A stretch of DNA of 64,000 nucleotides from Bacilli bacterium (GTDB lineage: Bacteria; Bacillota_I; Bacilli_A; RF39; UBA660): NCBI GenBank assembly GCA_017527675.1, contig JAFXPU010000024.1, positions 1 through 64,000 on the forward strand. The letters run 5' to 3'. Shown here piece after piece: positions 33,828 to 41,591 of the stretch (position 1 is its first letter; each line of letters begins with the position of its first letter). The notes under the pieces were generated by a model that worked only from the letters and a program-made list of their open reading frames with translations, was not told the origin of the DNA and did no database searches. Made by a program: the position numbers and the translations under genes.

Positions 33828-34157
33828 ATGTATCAAGATAGAATAGTTTTAACAAGTGAAGAAATATTAAATAAGGTATTTAAAATAGATACAAGAGGAT
33901 ATAGACCACAAGAAGTTGATCGTTTTTTAGATACTATTATTAAAGATTATGAGGAAATGAATGCTATTATTCGTGAACTTGATCAAGATAAAAAAGACTT
34001 ACTTGAAGATAACATTCGTCTTAAACAAGAGATACGTAATTTAAAGACTAAAATAGATGTTATTACAGAAGAAAGTAATAGTGGAGCATCTGGTGCTAAC
34101 GCTGACTTACTTCGTAGAATATCAAACTTAGAAAAAATTATTTATGGAAAAGAGTAA
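33828..34157 (+). CDS. gpsB: Cell division regulator GpsB
   Basis: 109 residues from ATG 33828, set by GGAAGGTG and by the consensus promoter whose -10 box lies downstream of other possible starts. A DivIVA-type N-terminal domain with RGYRPQEVDRFLDTIIKDYE, a coiled coil (about 40-80), and a short C-terminal segment LLRRISNLEKIIYG typical of GpsB trimerisation. In Firmicutes it docks to the cytoplasmic tail of class A PBPs and links division with elongation and with PASTA kinases; both partners are encoded in this window. The stop codon overlaps the start of rnpB. Confidence 0.94.
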   Translation: MYQDRIVLTSEEILNKVFKIDTRGYRPQEVDRFLDTIIKDYEEMNAIIRELDQDKKDLLEDNIRLKQEIRNLKTKIDVITEESNSGASGANADLLRRISNLEKIIYGKE

Positions 34158-34504
34158 TATTTTTGACAAACGCTGCATTCTTGTAATGTAGAGGAAAGTC
34201 CATGCTCGCATAATCTGAGATGATTATAGTGTTCGTGCTAGGGGAATAAATAACCCTAGGTAGCTTATAGGCTAACGGCTCCAAATAACCTAAGTAGTAA
34301 TATATGGTTAAGAGGTATAAAAGTGCCAAAGAGACGAGTATCTAAAGAAATTTAGGTGGTGGAACGAGGTAAACCCCACGAGCGAGAAACCCAAATTTTG
34401 GTAGGGGAACTTTGATAGGGAATTGAACCGATTCAAAGACTTATTTTATAAGTAGATAAATGTTTGTCACCCACGTGGTACAGAACATGGCTTATTAAAT
34501 ATTA
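34155..34504 (+). ncRNA. rnpB: RNase P RNA, class B (Bacillus type)
   Basis: About 350 bases. Helix P1 is formed by TAATATTT (34155-34162) and AAATATTA (34497-34504). Conserved cores are visible: GAGGAAAGTCCATGCTCGCA, AGTGTTCGTGC, GAGGTAAACCCCACGAGCG, GAAACCCAAATTTTGGTAGG (class B specific), and the 3' ACAGAACATGGCTTA. A T-run follows P1. It is the ribozyme subunit that trims tRNA 5' ends. It lies right after gpsB as in Bacillus. Its predicted 5' end overlaps the gpsB stop codon, so any promoter of its own must lie inside gpsB. The ends are set by pairing, not measured. Confidence 0.95.
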
Positions 34505-34526
34505 TTTTTTTTTGAAATGAGGTTAT

Positions 34527-35033
34527 ATGAAAGAAATAGGTGAAAGATTAAAAGAAGCAAGACTTTCTATGGGAATATCAATTGAAGAAGCTTCTGAAGA
34601 TTTAAAACTTAGACCATCGCAATTAGAAAATATTGAAGCTGGTAATCAAGATGCGTTTAAAGATATTTTTTATTTAAAATATTTTATTCGTGATTATGCT
34701 AAATATTTAGGTTTGGATCCTGATGAAGTATTAGAAGATTTTAATGAGTATTTGTTTGATTATACTTCTAAAATATCTTTAGATGATATTAAAAAAGCTT
34801 CTAAAGAACTTGAAAAGAAAGAGAAAGAAGAAAAAAAAGATAAAATAATTTCTCCATATACTATTGAAAGAAAGCCAAAAAGACATATACCATCTGGTGT
34901 TATATATGGACTTATTATTATTCTTGTTTGCATTATTATTTATTGTGTTGTTTTACTTTGTACATCATCTGATAAGGATGAACCTAAAAACAGCATTAAT
35001 AGTAAAAATGAAGTTTCTTATGTAGGTGATTAG
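34527..35033 (+). CDS. rodZ: RodZ/YmfM-like helix-turn-helix membrane protein
   Basis: 168 residues. N-terminal helix-turn-helix (about 3-65: GERLKEARLSMGISIEEAS ... LRPSQLENIEAG) of the RodZ type, a Lys/Glu-rich linker, and one membrane helix (about 124-146), leaving about 20 residues outside. RodZ links MreB filaments to the membrane and the elongasome. The long periplasmic beta domain of E. coli RodZ is absent, as in many Firmicutes homologues. It is followed directly by pgsA, as ymfM is in Bacillus. Confidence 0.85.
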   Translation: MKEIGERLKEARLSMGISIEEASEDLKLRPSQLENIEAGNQDAFKDIFYLKYFIRDYAKYLGLDPDEVLEDFNEYLFDYTSKISLDDIKKASKELEKKEKEEKKDKIISPYTIERKPKRHIPSGVIYGLIIILVCIIIYCVVLLCTSSDKDEPKNSINSKNEVSYVGD

Positions 35034-35642
35034 ATGAAGAAAAAAATTATGAATTTACCAAATAAAATAACACTTGCACGTATATTTGTAACTGCACTAA
35101 TTGTATTTATATTGTTATTTCCATTTGGTATGACTAAAATTGATATACCCAAATTATTTATTGATGAAAAAATAATTGTAGACTTACGTTATCCAATTGC
35201 GGGTGTGCTATTTATTATTGCTTCATTAACAGATTTTTTAGATGGTTATTTAGCAAGAAGCCGTAATTTAGTTACAGATTTTGGTAAAATGCTAGATGCC
35301 ATTGCTGATAAAGTACTTGTTAATGCCGTACTTGTTATTTTAGCATCCCAAGGTCAAATTAGTCCTATTATTGCTGTAATTATTATAGTTCGTGATATTA
35401 TAGTAGATTCTATTAAGATGGTTGCATCATCAAAAGGACGCGTAGTAGCAGCAATCAAATCTGGTAAATTTAAAACAGCATGTATGATGGTAGGTTTATC
35501 ACTTACTCTATTCTATAATTTACCATTTGAATTAATTGGCTTAAGAGTTGATCAATTATTATTATTGATTGCTACAGTTTTATCAGTAATATCTGGTATT
35601 CAGTATTATATTCTAAATAGAGAATTAATATTAAAAGATTAA
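35034..35642 (+). CDS. pgsA: CDP-diacylglycerol--glycerol-3-P phosphatidyltransferase
   Basis: 202 residues. Makes phosphatidylglycerol phosphate, the committed step to phosphatidylglycerol and cardiolipin. Opens with NLPNKITLARI. The CDP-alcohol transferase signature is complete: D-x2-DG-x2-AR-x8-G-x3-D-x3-D in TDFLDGYLARSRN ... FGKMLDAIADK. Four to six membrane helices. It begins right after the rodZ stop codon, so the two are coupled; a small terminator follows. Confidence 0.94.
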   Translation: MKKKIMNLPNKITLARIFVTALIVFILLFPFGMTKIDIPKLFIDEKIIVDLRYPIAGVLFIIASLTDFLDGYLARSRNLVTDFGKMLDAIADKVLVNAVLVILASQGQISPIIAVIIIVRDIIVDSIKMVASSKGRVVAAIKSGKFKTACMMVGLSLTLFYNLPFELIGLRVDQLLLLIATVLSVISGIQYYILNRELILKD

Positions 35643-35665
35643 TCTACATTATGTAGATTTTTTAT
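35641..35665 (+). terminator. Terminator after pgsA
   Basis: AATCTACA pairs with TGTAGATT around a 3-base loop, followed by a T-rich tract, immediately after the stop codon. Confidence 0.75.
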
Positions 35666-35677
35666 TCTGGAGGTTTT

Positions 35678-36688
35678 ATGAAAAGAAAATTTAAACTGGT
35701 TAGGAAAAAAATTAAAAGTGAACTAATTAAATTTGAAAAGGAAAATGATGTTGAATTAAAAGGAACTGTTATTGCTACTTCTTTAGGTGTGATAACAATA
35801 ATTGCATCAACTGCCTTTATTATTCATATAAATGCAGCAAGACCAGTTGAAAATCCTACTATTGATATAACAGCTAATCAACCAGCCGTTGAGCAAGGAA
35901 TAGCACATGATACTAATAATATTGAATTAGATTCTAATACTATTGATTTTGAAAACTATGATTCAAATACATTAAATGTTTTTTGTGAAAATCTAGGTTG
36001 TTTATATGATGATGCTGATGCTGTTAATTACCGTACTAAGTATCAAGATTTAGTTAATACAAAAGCAGCAAAATGGGGTTTAGATCCAAATTTGGTTATG
36101 GCTATATTAACTCAAGAAAGCCGCCAAGGCAATGTTACTAATTTAATGCAAATTGAATTTGACGCATGGGCAAATGAACCATTTAGAGTATATGATTTTG
36201 AAAATGATAAATATGTGGATATTTTATTAACAGAAGATTCTGATTTATATAATAGTGATAAATATTTAACAATAAATAAAAAAGATTTAGAAAATGCTTC
36301 AACAAATATTTCTATTGGTTGTGCTATGTTACAAAGTAGTTTATCAAGAATGAATTATCATATAGCAGCAGGATGTCAAACATATAATTTTGGCCCTTCT
36401 GGTATGAATAGAGATGTTTTTACAGAAACGGAGAATAGAACATTTAAAACCCAAGAATCAATTTTAGCTGATCAAAATGATTTTGCTTTCATAAATTATA
36501 CATATGCTTATAAAGCAGGTGATAAAGATTACTTCTTTCATGTTGTTAGATTTTTAGATCCTAATTTAGAAAGTATAGTAGTTCAAGAAAAGAAAGCTGA
36601 TGGAACAATTGAACAACATAGTTTTGATTATCAAGAACTTATTAAAGAGTATCAAGATTATAAAGATAAATATATTAGAATATACTAA
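35678..36688 (+). CDS. Membrane-anchored lytic transglycosylase (SLT-like)
   Basis: 336 residues. One membrane helix (about 28-50) after a basic N-terminus, then an acidic Asn-rich linker, then an SLT/lysozyme-like domain from about 120. Motifs: AAKWGLDPNLVMAILTQES, with the Glu of QES as catalytic acid, then NLMQIEF, and AAGCQTYNFGPSGM, which fits the usual N-Y-N-x-G segment. An insertion of about 60 residues lies between the first and second motif. It should cleave glycan strands outside the cell. GGAGG precedes ATG 35678, and the gene stands between two terminators. Confidence 0.82.
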   Translation: MKRKFKLVRKKIKSELIKFEKENDVELKGTVIATSLGVITIIASTAFIIHINAARPVENPTIDITANQPAVEQGIAHDTNNIELDSNTIDFENYDSNTLNVFCENLGCLYDDADAVNYRTKYQDLVNTKAAKWGLDPNLVMAILTQESRQGNVTNLMQIEFDAWANEPFRVYDFENDKYVDILLTEDSDLYNSDKYLTINKKDLENASTNISIGCAMLQSSLSRMNYHIAAGCQTYNFGPSGMNRDVFTETENRTFKTQESILADQNDFAFINYTYAYKAGDKDYFFHVVRFLDPNLESIVVQEKKADGTIEQHSFDYQELIKEYQDYKDKYIRIY

Positions 36689-36713
36689 AAATACTTGAAA
36701 AAGTATTTTTTTC
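36687..36713 (+). terminator. Terminator after the lytic transglycosylase gene
   Basis: AAAAATACTT (36687-36696), loop GAAA, AAGTATTTTT (36701-36710), then T-run. Confidence 0.88.
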
Positions 36714-36717
36714 TTAT

Positions 36718-36746
36718 TTTACTAATAGTTATAAATATGCTATAAT
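36718..36746 (+). promoter_or_regulatory. Putative sigma-A promoter of ffh
   Basis: TTTACT (36718-36723), a 17-base spacer and TATAAT (36741-36746), 15 bases before the start codon. Confidence 0.5.
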
Positions 36747-36761
36747 TAAAAAGGTGATAAA

Positions 36762-38066
36762 ATGTTTGAAAGCTTAGGAGAAAGATTACAAAATGCCGTT
36801 AATAAAATAAAAGGTTATGGAAAAATATCTGAAGATAATATATCTGAAGTAACACGTGAAATTCGTCTTGCTTTACTAGAAGCAGATGTTAACTATACAG
36901 TTGTTAAGGAATTTATTGCTAATGTTAAAGAAAAAGCCTTAGGTGAAGAAGTTGCTAAAAGTTTAAAACCAGGAGAAATGTTTGTTAAGATTCTAAAAGA
37001 TGAGTTAGTTGAACTTTTAGGAGGAGAACAAGCACCACTCTATACTAGTGGTAATCCATCTGTTTTAATGCTTGCTGGTTTACAAGGTAGTGGTAAAACT
37101 ACAACTATAGGTAAACTTGCTTTATTGCTTAGAAAAAAATATAAGAAAAATCCATTATTAGTTGCTTGTGATGTATATCGTCCAGCAGCAATAGATCAGT
37201 TAAAAACTATTGGAAAAGAATTAAACATTGAAGTATACTCTGAAGGCAAAAAGAATCCTGTTGAGATTGTCAAAAATGCTATTAATTATGCTAAAGAAAA
37301 TCATTTTAATTATGTCTTAATTGATACAGCTGGTCGTTTACATATTGATGATGAATTAATGGATGAGTTAAAAAATATTAATGAGGCTATTAAAATTGAT
37401 GAAATATTACTTGTAATTGATGCGCTGACAGGTCAAGATGCCGTTAATGTTATAACAACATTTAATGAAAAATTACCATTGACGGGTGCAATTTTAACTA
37501 AGCTTGATGGTGATACTCGTGGTGGTGCAGCTTTATCAATTCGTCATTTAACTAATATTCCAATTAAATTTATTGGTGTATCTGAAAAAATGGATGGTTT
37601 AGATGAATTCCATCCAGATCGTATGGCTCAAAGAATCCTTGGTATGGGTGATTTAATGACCATGATTGAGAAAGCTGAAGCTGTAATTGATCAAGATGAA
37701 GCTGCTAAAACAGCTAAAAGAATGCAAGAAGGTAAGTTCGATTTAGAAGATTTCTTATCAACAATGAAACAAATTAAAAAACTAGGACCACTAGAAAGCT
37801 TAATTAAAATGATACCTGGTGTACCTAAAGAAGCTAAAAATGTCAAAATAGATCCTAAAGATATGGCTCATATTGAAGCAATTATTTTATCAATGACTCC
37901 ATATGAAAGAAGACATCCAGAGGTTATTAAAAATACCCGTAAACAAAGAATATCTAAAGGGTGTGCTCGTTCTGTTGAAGAGATAAATAGACTATTAAAA
38001 CAATTTGAAGAAATGAAAACAATGATGAAACAATTAAAAAATGGAAAAATGCCATTTAAAATGTAA
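36762..38066 (+). CDS. ffh: Signal recognition particle protein Ffh
   Basis: 434 residues. GTPase that binds signal sequences of nascent membrane proteins and delivers ribosomes to FtsY. The N domain (1-90, with ALLEADVNYTVVKEF) is followed by the G domain: GLQGSGKTTT (P-loop), DVYRPAA, DTAGRLHIDDEL, TKLDGDTRGG. The methionine-rich M domain runs from about 300 (MTPYERRHPEVI, RISKGCARSVEEINRLLKQF). Single gene between terminators; the usual partner ylxM is not here. Confidence 0.97.
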   Translation: MFESLGERLQNAVNKIKGYGKISEDNISEVTREIRLALLEADVNYTVVKEFIANVKEKALGEEVAKSLKPGEMFVKILKDELVELLGGEQAPLYTSGNPSVLMLAGLQGSGKTTTIGKLALLLRKKYKKNPLLVACDVYRPAAIDQLKTIGKELNIEVYSEGKKNPVEIVKNAINYAKENHFNYVLIDTAGRLHIDDELMDELKNINEAIKIDEILLVIDALTGQDAVNVITTFNEKLPLTGAILTKLDGDTRGGAALSIRHLTNIPIKFIGVSEKMDGLDEFHPDRMAQRILGMGDLMTMIEKAEAVIDQDEAAKTAKRMQEGKFDLEDFLSTMKQIKKLGPLESLIKMIPGVPKEAKNVKIDPKDMAHIEAIILSMTPYERRHPEVIKNTRKQRISKGCARSVEEINRLLKQFEEMKTMMKQLKNGKMPFKM

Positions 38067-38072
38067 AAAATT

Positions 38073-38105
38073 AAAGGAAAAATCAGCTGATTTTCCTTTT
38101 TTTTA
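38073..38105 (+). terminator. Terminator after ffh
   Basis: AAAGGAAAAATCAG pairs with CTGATTTTCCTTT with one bulged base, followed by a T-run. Confidence 0.88.
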
Positions 38106-38155
38106 ATGCCTTTTTATGTTATAATTAATATGTATGTGCATTAAGGAGTGATTTA

Positions 38156-38896
38156 ATGTCAAAGGATAATAATATAGCTATAAAAGTTGATAATGTAACT
38201 AAATCTTTTAAAGTATTTTATGATAAACCATCTACTTTAAAAGAACGTTTAGTTTTTTGGAATAAGAAAAAGGTTGATGAAAGAGTTGTTTTAAAAAATA
38301 TTAATGTTGATATTAATAAAGGTGAAACAGTTGCTTTAATTGGAACTAATGGTTCAGGCAAATCAACTTTGTTAAAGTTAATGACGCAAATAATTTATCC
38401 AACTAAAGGAAAAATAAAAACTTGGGGTAAATTAACATCATTACTTGAATTAGGTGCTGGTTTCCATCCAGATTTTACTGGACGTGAAAATATTTACTTT
38501 AATGCATCTATTTTTGGTTTAACGAGAAAAGAAATAAATGAAAGACTAGATCAAATAATTGAATTTTCTGAACTAGGTGAATTAATTGATAATCCGGTTC
38601 GTACTTATTCATCAGGTCAATATATGCGTCTTGCATTTTCAGTAGCAATTAATGTTAATGCTGAAATACTTTTAATTGATGAAATATTAGCTGTTGGTGA
38701 TCAACATTTTCAAGATAAATGTTTTGCCAAACTTCATGAATTAAAAGATAGTGGTAAGACAATTGTTATTGTTTCTCATAGTATGGAATCAATAAAGAAT
38801 TTATGTGATCGTGCTATTTGGATTTATGAAGGTGAAGTACGTGAAGATGGTAAAGTAAATGATGTTGTTAAAGATTACATCAAAGTATGTGGGTAG
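38156..38896 (+). CDS. ABC transporter ATPase, polysaccharide/teichoic acid export
   Basis: 246 residues. ATPase of the Wzt/TagH type that drives export of an undecaprenyl-linked polymer. Walker A GTNGSGKST, the family-specific LLELGAGFHPDFTGRENI, signature YSSGQ, Walker B ILLIDEILAVGD, and the switch His in VSHS. It ends after the nucleotide-binding domain, so the C-terminal carbohydrate-binding domain of long Wzt proteins and the membrane-linked tail of Bacillus TagH are absent. AAGGAGTGATT precedes the start. It heads a six-gene operon to 45227; the permease follows after 7 bases. Confidence 0.9.
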   Translation: MSKDNNIAIKVDNVTKSFKVFYDKPSTLKERLVFWNKKKVDERVVLKNINVDINKGETVALIGTNGSGKSTLLKLMTQIIYPTKGKIKTWGKLTSLLELGAGFHPDFTGRENIYFNASIFGLTRKEINERLDQIIEFSELGELIDNPVRTYSSGQYMRLAFSVAINVNAEILLIDEILAVGDQHFQDKCFAKLHELKDSGKTIVIVSHSMESIKNLCDRAIWIYEGEVREDGKVNDVVKDYIKVCG

Positions 38897-38903
38897 GTGA
38901 GGT

Positions 38904-39671
38904 ATGATAAATCGTATTTATCGTTATCGTGAATTTTTAAAAACTAATGTCAAAAAAGATATTAGAGGAAAATATAAAGGATCTTTTTTAGGGGTTCTAT
39001 GGTCATTTATTAATCCTTTATTAATGGCTTTAGTATATGCTATTGTATTTCCATTTATTTTAAAGAATTCACAAAGTAATTATGTAACATTTATTGTTAT
39101 TGGTATACTTCCTTGGACTTTCTTAACTACAGTTATTCAACAAGGAACATTCTGTATTATAGCCAATGGTGGTATTATCAAGAAAGTTTATTTTCCTCGT
39201 GAAATATTACCAATATCAGTAGCAACATCTGGACTTGTAAATTTCTTTATTGCTTTACCAATTATTATTTTATTCTGTGTATTTAGTGGTCTTGGTTTAA
39301 GCTGGTATGCTTTATTATTTCCGCTTATTGCTTTGACACAATATATTTTGTTACTTGGTATCATCTTTATATCAAGTGCTATTAATGTCTATATTAGAGA
39401 TGTTGAATATATTATTCAATTTATGGTTAACATGTTATTTTATGGAACACCAGTTTTATATTCAGCAACTTTATTTCCAGCTAAATATCGTTGGATATTA
39501 AATTTAAATCCAATGACAACACTAATTAATTCATATAGAGACATATTTTATTATCAAAAATTTCCAGATTTTACAATGTTAGGTATTGTATTTGCTTGTA
39601 GTGCATTATTACTATTTATTGGTATTAATGTTTTCAAAAAATTAGAAAGAAGATTTGCAGAAGAAGTATAA
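38904..39671 (+). CDS. ABC-2 transporter permease, polysaccharide/teichoic acid export
   Basis: 255 residues. Six membrane helices of the ABC-2 (Wzm/TagG) type. Hallmarks: KKDIRGKYKGSFLGVLWSFINPLLM at the N-terminus, where the amphipathic coupling helix lies, and a central NVYIRDVEYIIQF; near the end LNLNPMTTLINSYRDIFY matches the family. It pairs with the ATPase just upstream. The exported polymer cannot be told from this gene; the glycosyltransferases downstream suggest a wall polysaccharide or teichoic-type glycopolymer. Confidence 0.92.
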   Translation: MINRIYRYREFLKTNVKKDIRGKYKGSFLGVLWSFINPLLMALVYAIVFPFILKNSQSNYVTFIVIGILPWTFLTTVIQQGTFCIIANGGIIKKVYFPREILPISVATSGLVNFFIALPIIILFCVFSGLGLSWYALLFPLIALTQYILLLGIIFISSAINVYIRDVEYIIQFMVNMLFYGTPVLYSATLFPAKYRWILNLNPMTTLINSYRDIFYYQKFPDFTMLGIVFACSALLLFIGINVFKKLERRFAEEV

Positions 39672-39685
39672 AAAAGGAGCATAAT

Positions 39686-40753
39686 ATGAAAAAAACGATT
39701 AAAGATATATATGATTCTCACAATAATTTATTTACCATTATGAGTATTATTATGTCTATTATGATTATCGTTTTTCATTGTTATGCTTTATTTTATAATA
39801 ATGGAAAAACCGATTTTTTATCTAATTTATTAGAATATGAAAATACTGGATCAATAGTTGTTGCTATGTTTTTTATAATATCAGGATTTATGATTCCTAC
39901 AAGTTTAAAAAACAGCAAAAATTTAGGTAATTATTTATGGAAAAGAGTTAAAAAAATTATTCCACCATTGTTTTTATGTTTAGTAGTATCATCTATGGTG
40001 ATTGCACCATTAGTTTTAAAAGTCAATTATTTTAGTTATTTATTTCATCCTGGTAATTATTTTCACTATATATTTGATAATTTATTATTTGTTAAAAACA
40101 CAAATTATGGTATATCTAATGCATTTATTAATAATCCATATCCTATTGCAATAAATGGTTCTATATGGACATTAAAACATCAATTTTTTATGTATTTATT
40201 AATAATACCTATCTTTTATTTACTAGTAAAAGATGATAAGAAGTATTATTACATATTTTATTTATTGATATTGTTTATAACTATCTTATCTTATACGGGT
40301 TCTTTAGATAATATTTATAAATATTTTACAAATCATTTTAGTTATATTGGTATTTTAAATGAAGGAAAATCATTAATTAGACTTTCATATTATTTTCTAG
40401 CTGGGGTATTTATTAATAAATATATTGATAAAATACCATATACTAAGTTTAGTATAATAATTATGATTTTACCTTTAATCATTTTTTTCAAAACTGAATA
40501 TTTTCCATATGCGTGTTTAGTTAGTTTACCATATTTAACAATTGTTTTAGGAACAATTAAATGTCCTATAAAAATAACAGATATATCATATCATATTTAT
40601 ATTTGGGCATTTCCTATCCAACAATTAATAATATATTATGGTTTAAAGAATTTAAATATATATAATTATATAATTTTATCTATTTTTGCTACTATTATTG
40701 TTGCATATATTTCTTATTATTTATCTGAATATCCATTTAAAAAAAGAAGGTGA
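39686..40753 (+). CDS. Acyltransferase 3 family membrane protein
   Basis: 355 residues, about ten membrane helices. The start resembles OafA-type acyltransferases: the helix ending VFHCYALF contains the conserved His, followed by FFIISGFMIP and YLWKRVKKIIPP. The family moves acetyl, succinyl or other acyl groups onto sugars across the membrane. Its position between the exporter and glycosyltransferase genes suggests it decorates the exported polysaccharide. AAAAGGAG precedes the start. It ends in TGA, 4 bases before the next start. Confidence 0.82.
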   Translation: MKKTIKDIYDSHNNLFTIMSIIMSIMIIVFHCYALFYNNGKTDFLSNLLEYENTGSIVVAMFFIISGFMIPTSLKNSKNLGNYLWKRVKKIIPPLFLCLVVSSMVIAPLVLKVNYFSYLFHPGNYFHYIFDNLLFVKNTNYGISNAFINNPYPIAINGSIWTLKHQFFMYLLIIPIFYLLVKDDKKYYYIFYLLILFITILSYTGSLDNIYKYFTNHFSYIGILNEGKSLIRLSYYFLAGVFINKYIDKIPYTKFSIIIMILPLIIFFKTEYFPYACLVSLPYLTIVLGTIKCPIKITDISYHIYIWAFPIQQLIIYYGLKNLNIYNYIILSIFATIIVAYISYYLSEYPFKKRR

Positions 40754-40757
40754 TTTT

Positions 40758-41591
40758 ATGGTTTCTTTTGTTATTTTAAATTACAAAAGTACTAATGATA
40801 CAATAGAATGTATTAATTCTATTAAGAAATTAAAAGGTGAATATAGTATTATTGTTGTCGATAATAATACTTTAACAAGTGAAGAAATCAAAACTATAAA
40901 ATCTTATACTTCGGATTTAGTTTTATTAGATTCTAATGTTGGTTTTGCTCGCGGTAATAATGCTGGTGCTAAATATGCTATTACCAAATATCATCCTGAT
41001 TTTTTATGTGTTATTAATAGTGATATTGTTATTAATCAAATTGATTTTATTGAACAAATAAATAGTTTATATAGGAAATATAATTTTGATATTCTAGGAC
41101 CTAAAATATTACCCGAAGCATCAGAATCTTGTAATCCATTTCCAGTTTATAAAACACTAGAAGAAGTAGAAAACAAAATTAACTATCATAAAAAATTAAT
41201 AAAAATTTATCAAAGTCGCTTAAAACGTTTTTTACTTCGTATATATGTTGCTAGAAATAGATTTAAAAAACATTCACAGAATACCAATGGTTTAACTGAG
41301 CAAACCAATGTTGGATTACATGGTTGTGCTTTAATCTTTTCAGATAAATATTATAAAAAATATAAGGATATTTTTTATCCAAATACTTTTTTATTTCATG
41401 AAGAAGAATTCTTATATTTAAGAGCAAAGAATGATAATTTGATAACTTTATATAGTCCTAAAATAGAACTTATTCATAAAGAAGGACAATCTTTAAATAA
41501 AGAGTATAAAAATAATTATCAAAAATTAATCTTTAAAAATAAAGAAATAGTAAAATCTTTAGAATTATTAAAAACGGAGATGATGAAATGA
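40758..41591 (+). CDS. Family 2 glycosyltransferase
   Basis: 277 residues from ATG 40758, set by GAAGGTGA; earlier in-frame ATG codons lie within the acyltransferase gene. GT2 fold: VSFVILNYKSTNDT at the nucleotide-sugar site, VVDNNT, NVGFARGNNAGAKYA and VINSDI (the DxD position read as N-S-D). This resembles rhamnosyltransferase-type GT2 enzymes. A basic helical insert (about 140-185) may contact the membrane. The stop TGA overlaps the next start as ATGA. Confidence 0.87.
   Translation: MVSFVILNYKSTNDTIECINSIKKLKGEYSIIVVDNNTLTSEEIKTIKSYTSDLVLLDSNVGFARGNNAGAKYAITKYHPDFLCVINSDIVINQIDFIEQINSLYRKYNFDILGPKILPEASESCNPFPVYKTLEEVENKINYHKKLIKIYQSRLKRFLLRIYVARNRFKKHSQNTNGLTEQTNVGLHGCALIFSDKYYKKYKDIFYPNTFLFHEEEFLYLRAKNDNLITLYSPKIELIHKEGQSLNKEYKNNYQKLIFKNKEIVKSLELLKTEMMK

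Noticed and set aside
34138-34329. A minus-strand open frame over the gpsB end and rnpB
   Set aside because: It is antisense to the structured RNase P RNA and has no ribosome site.
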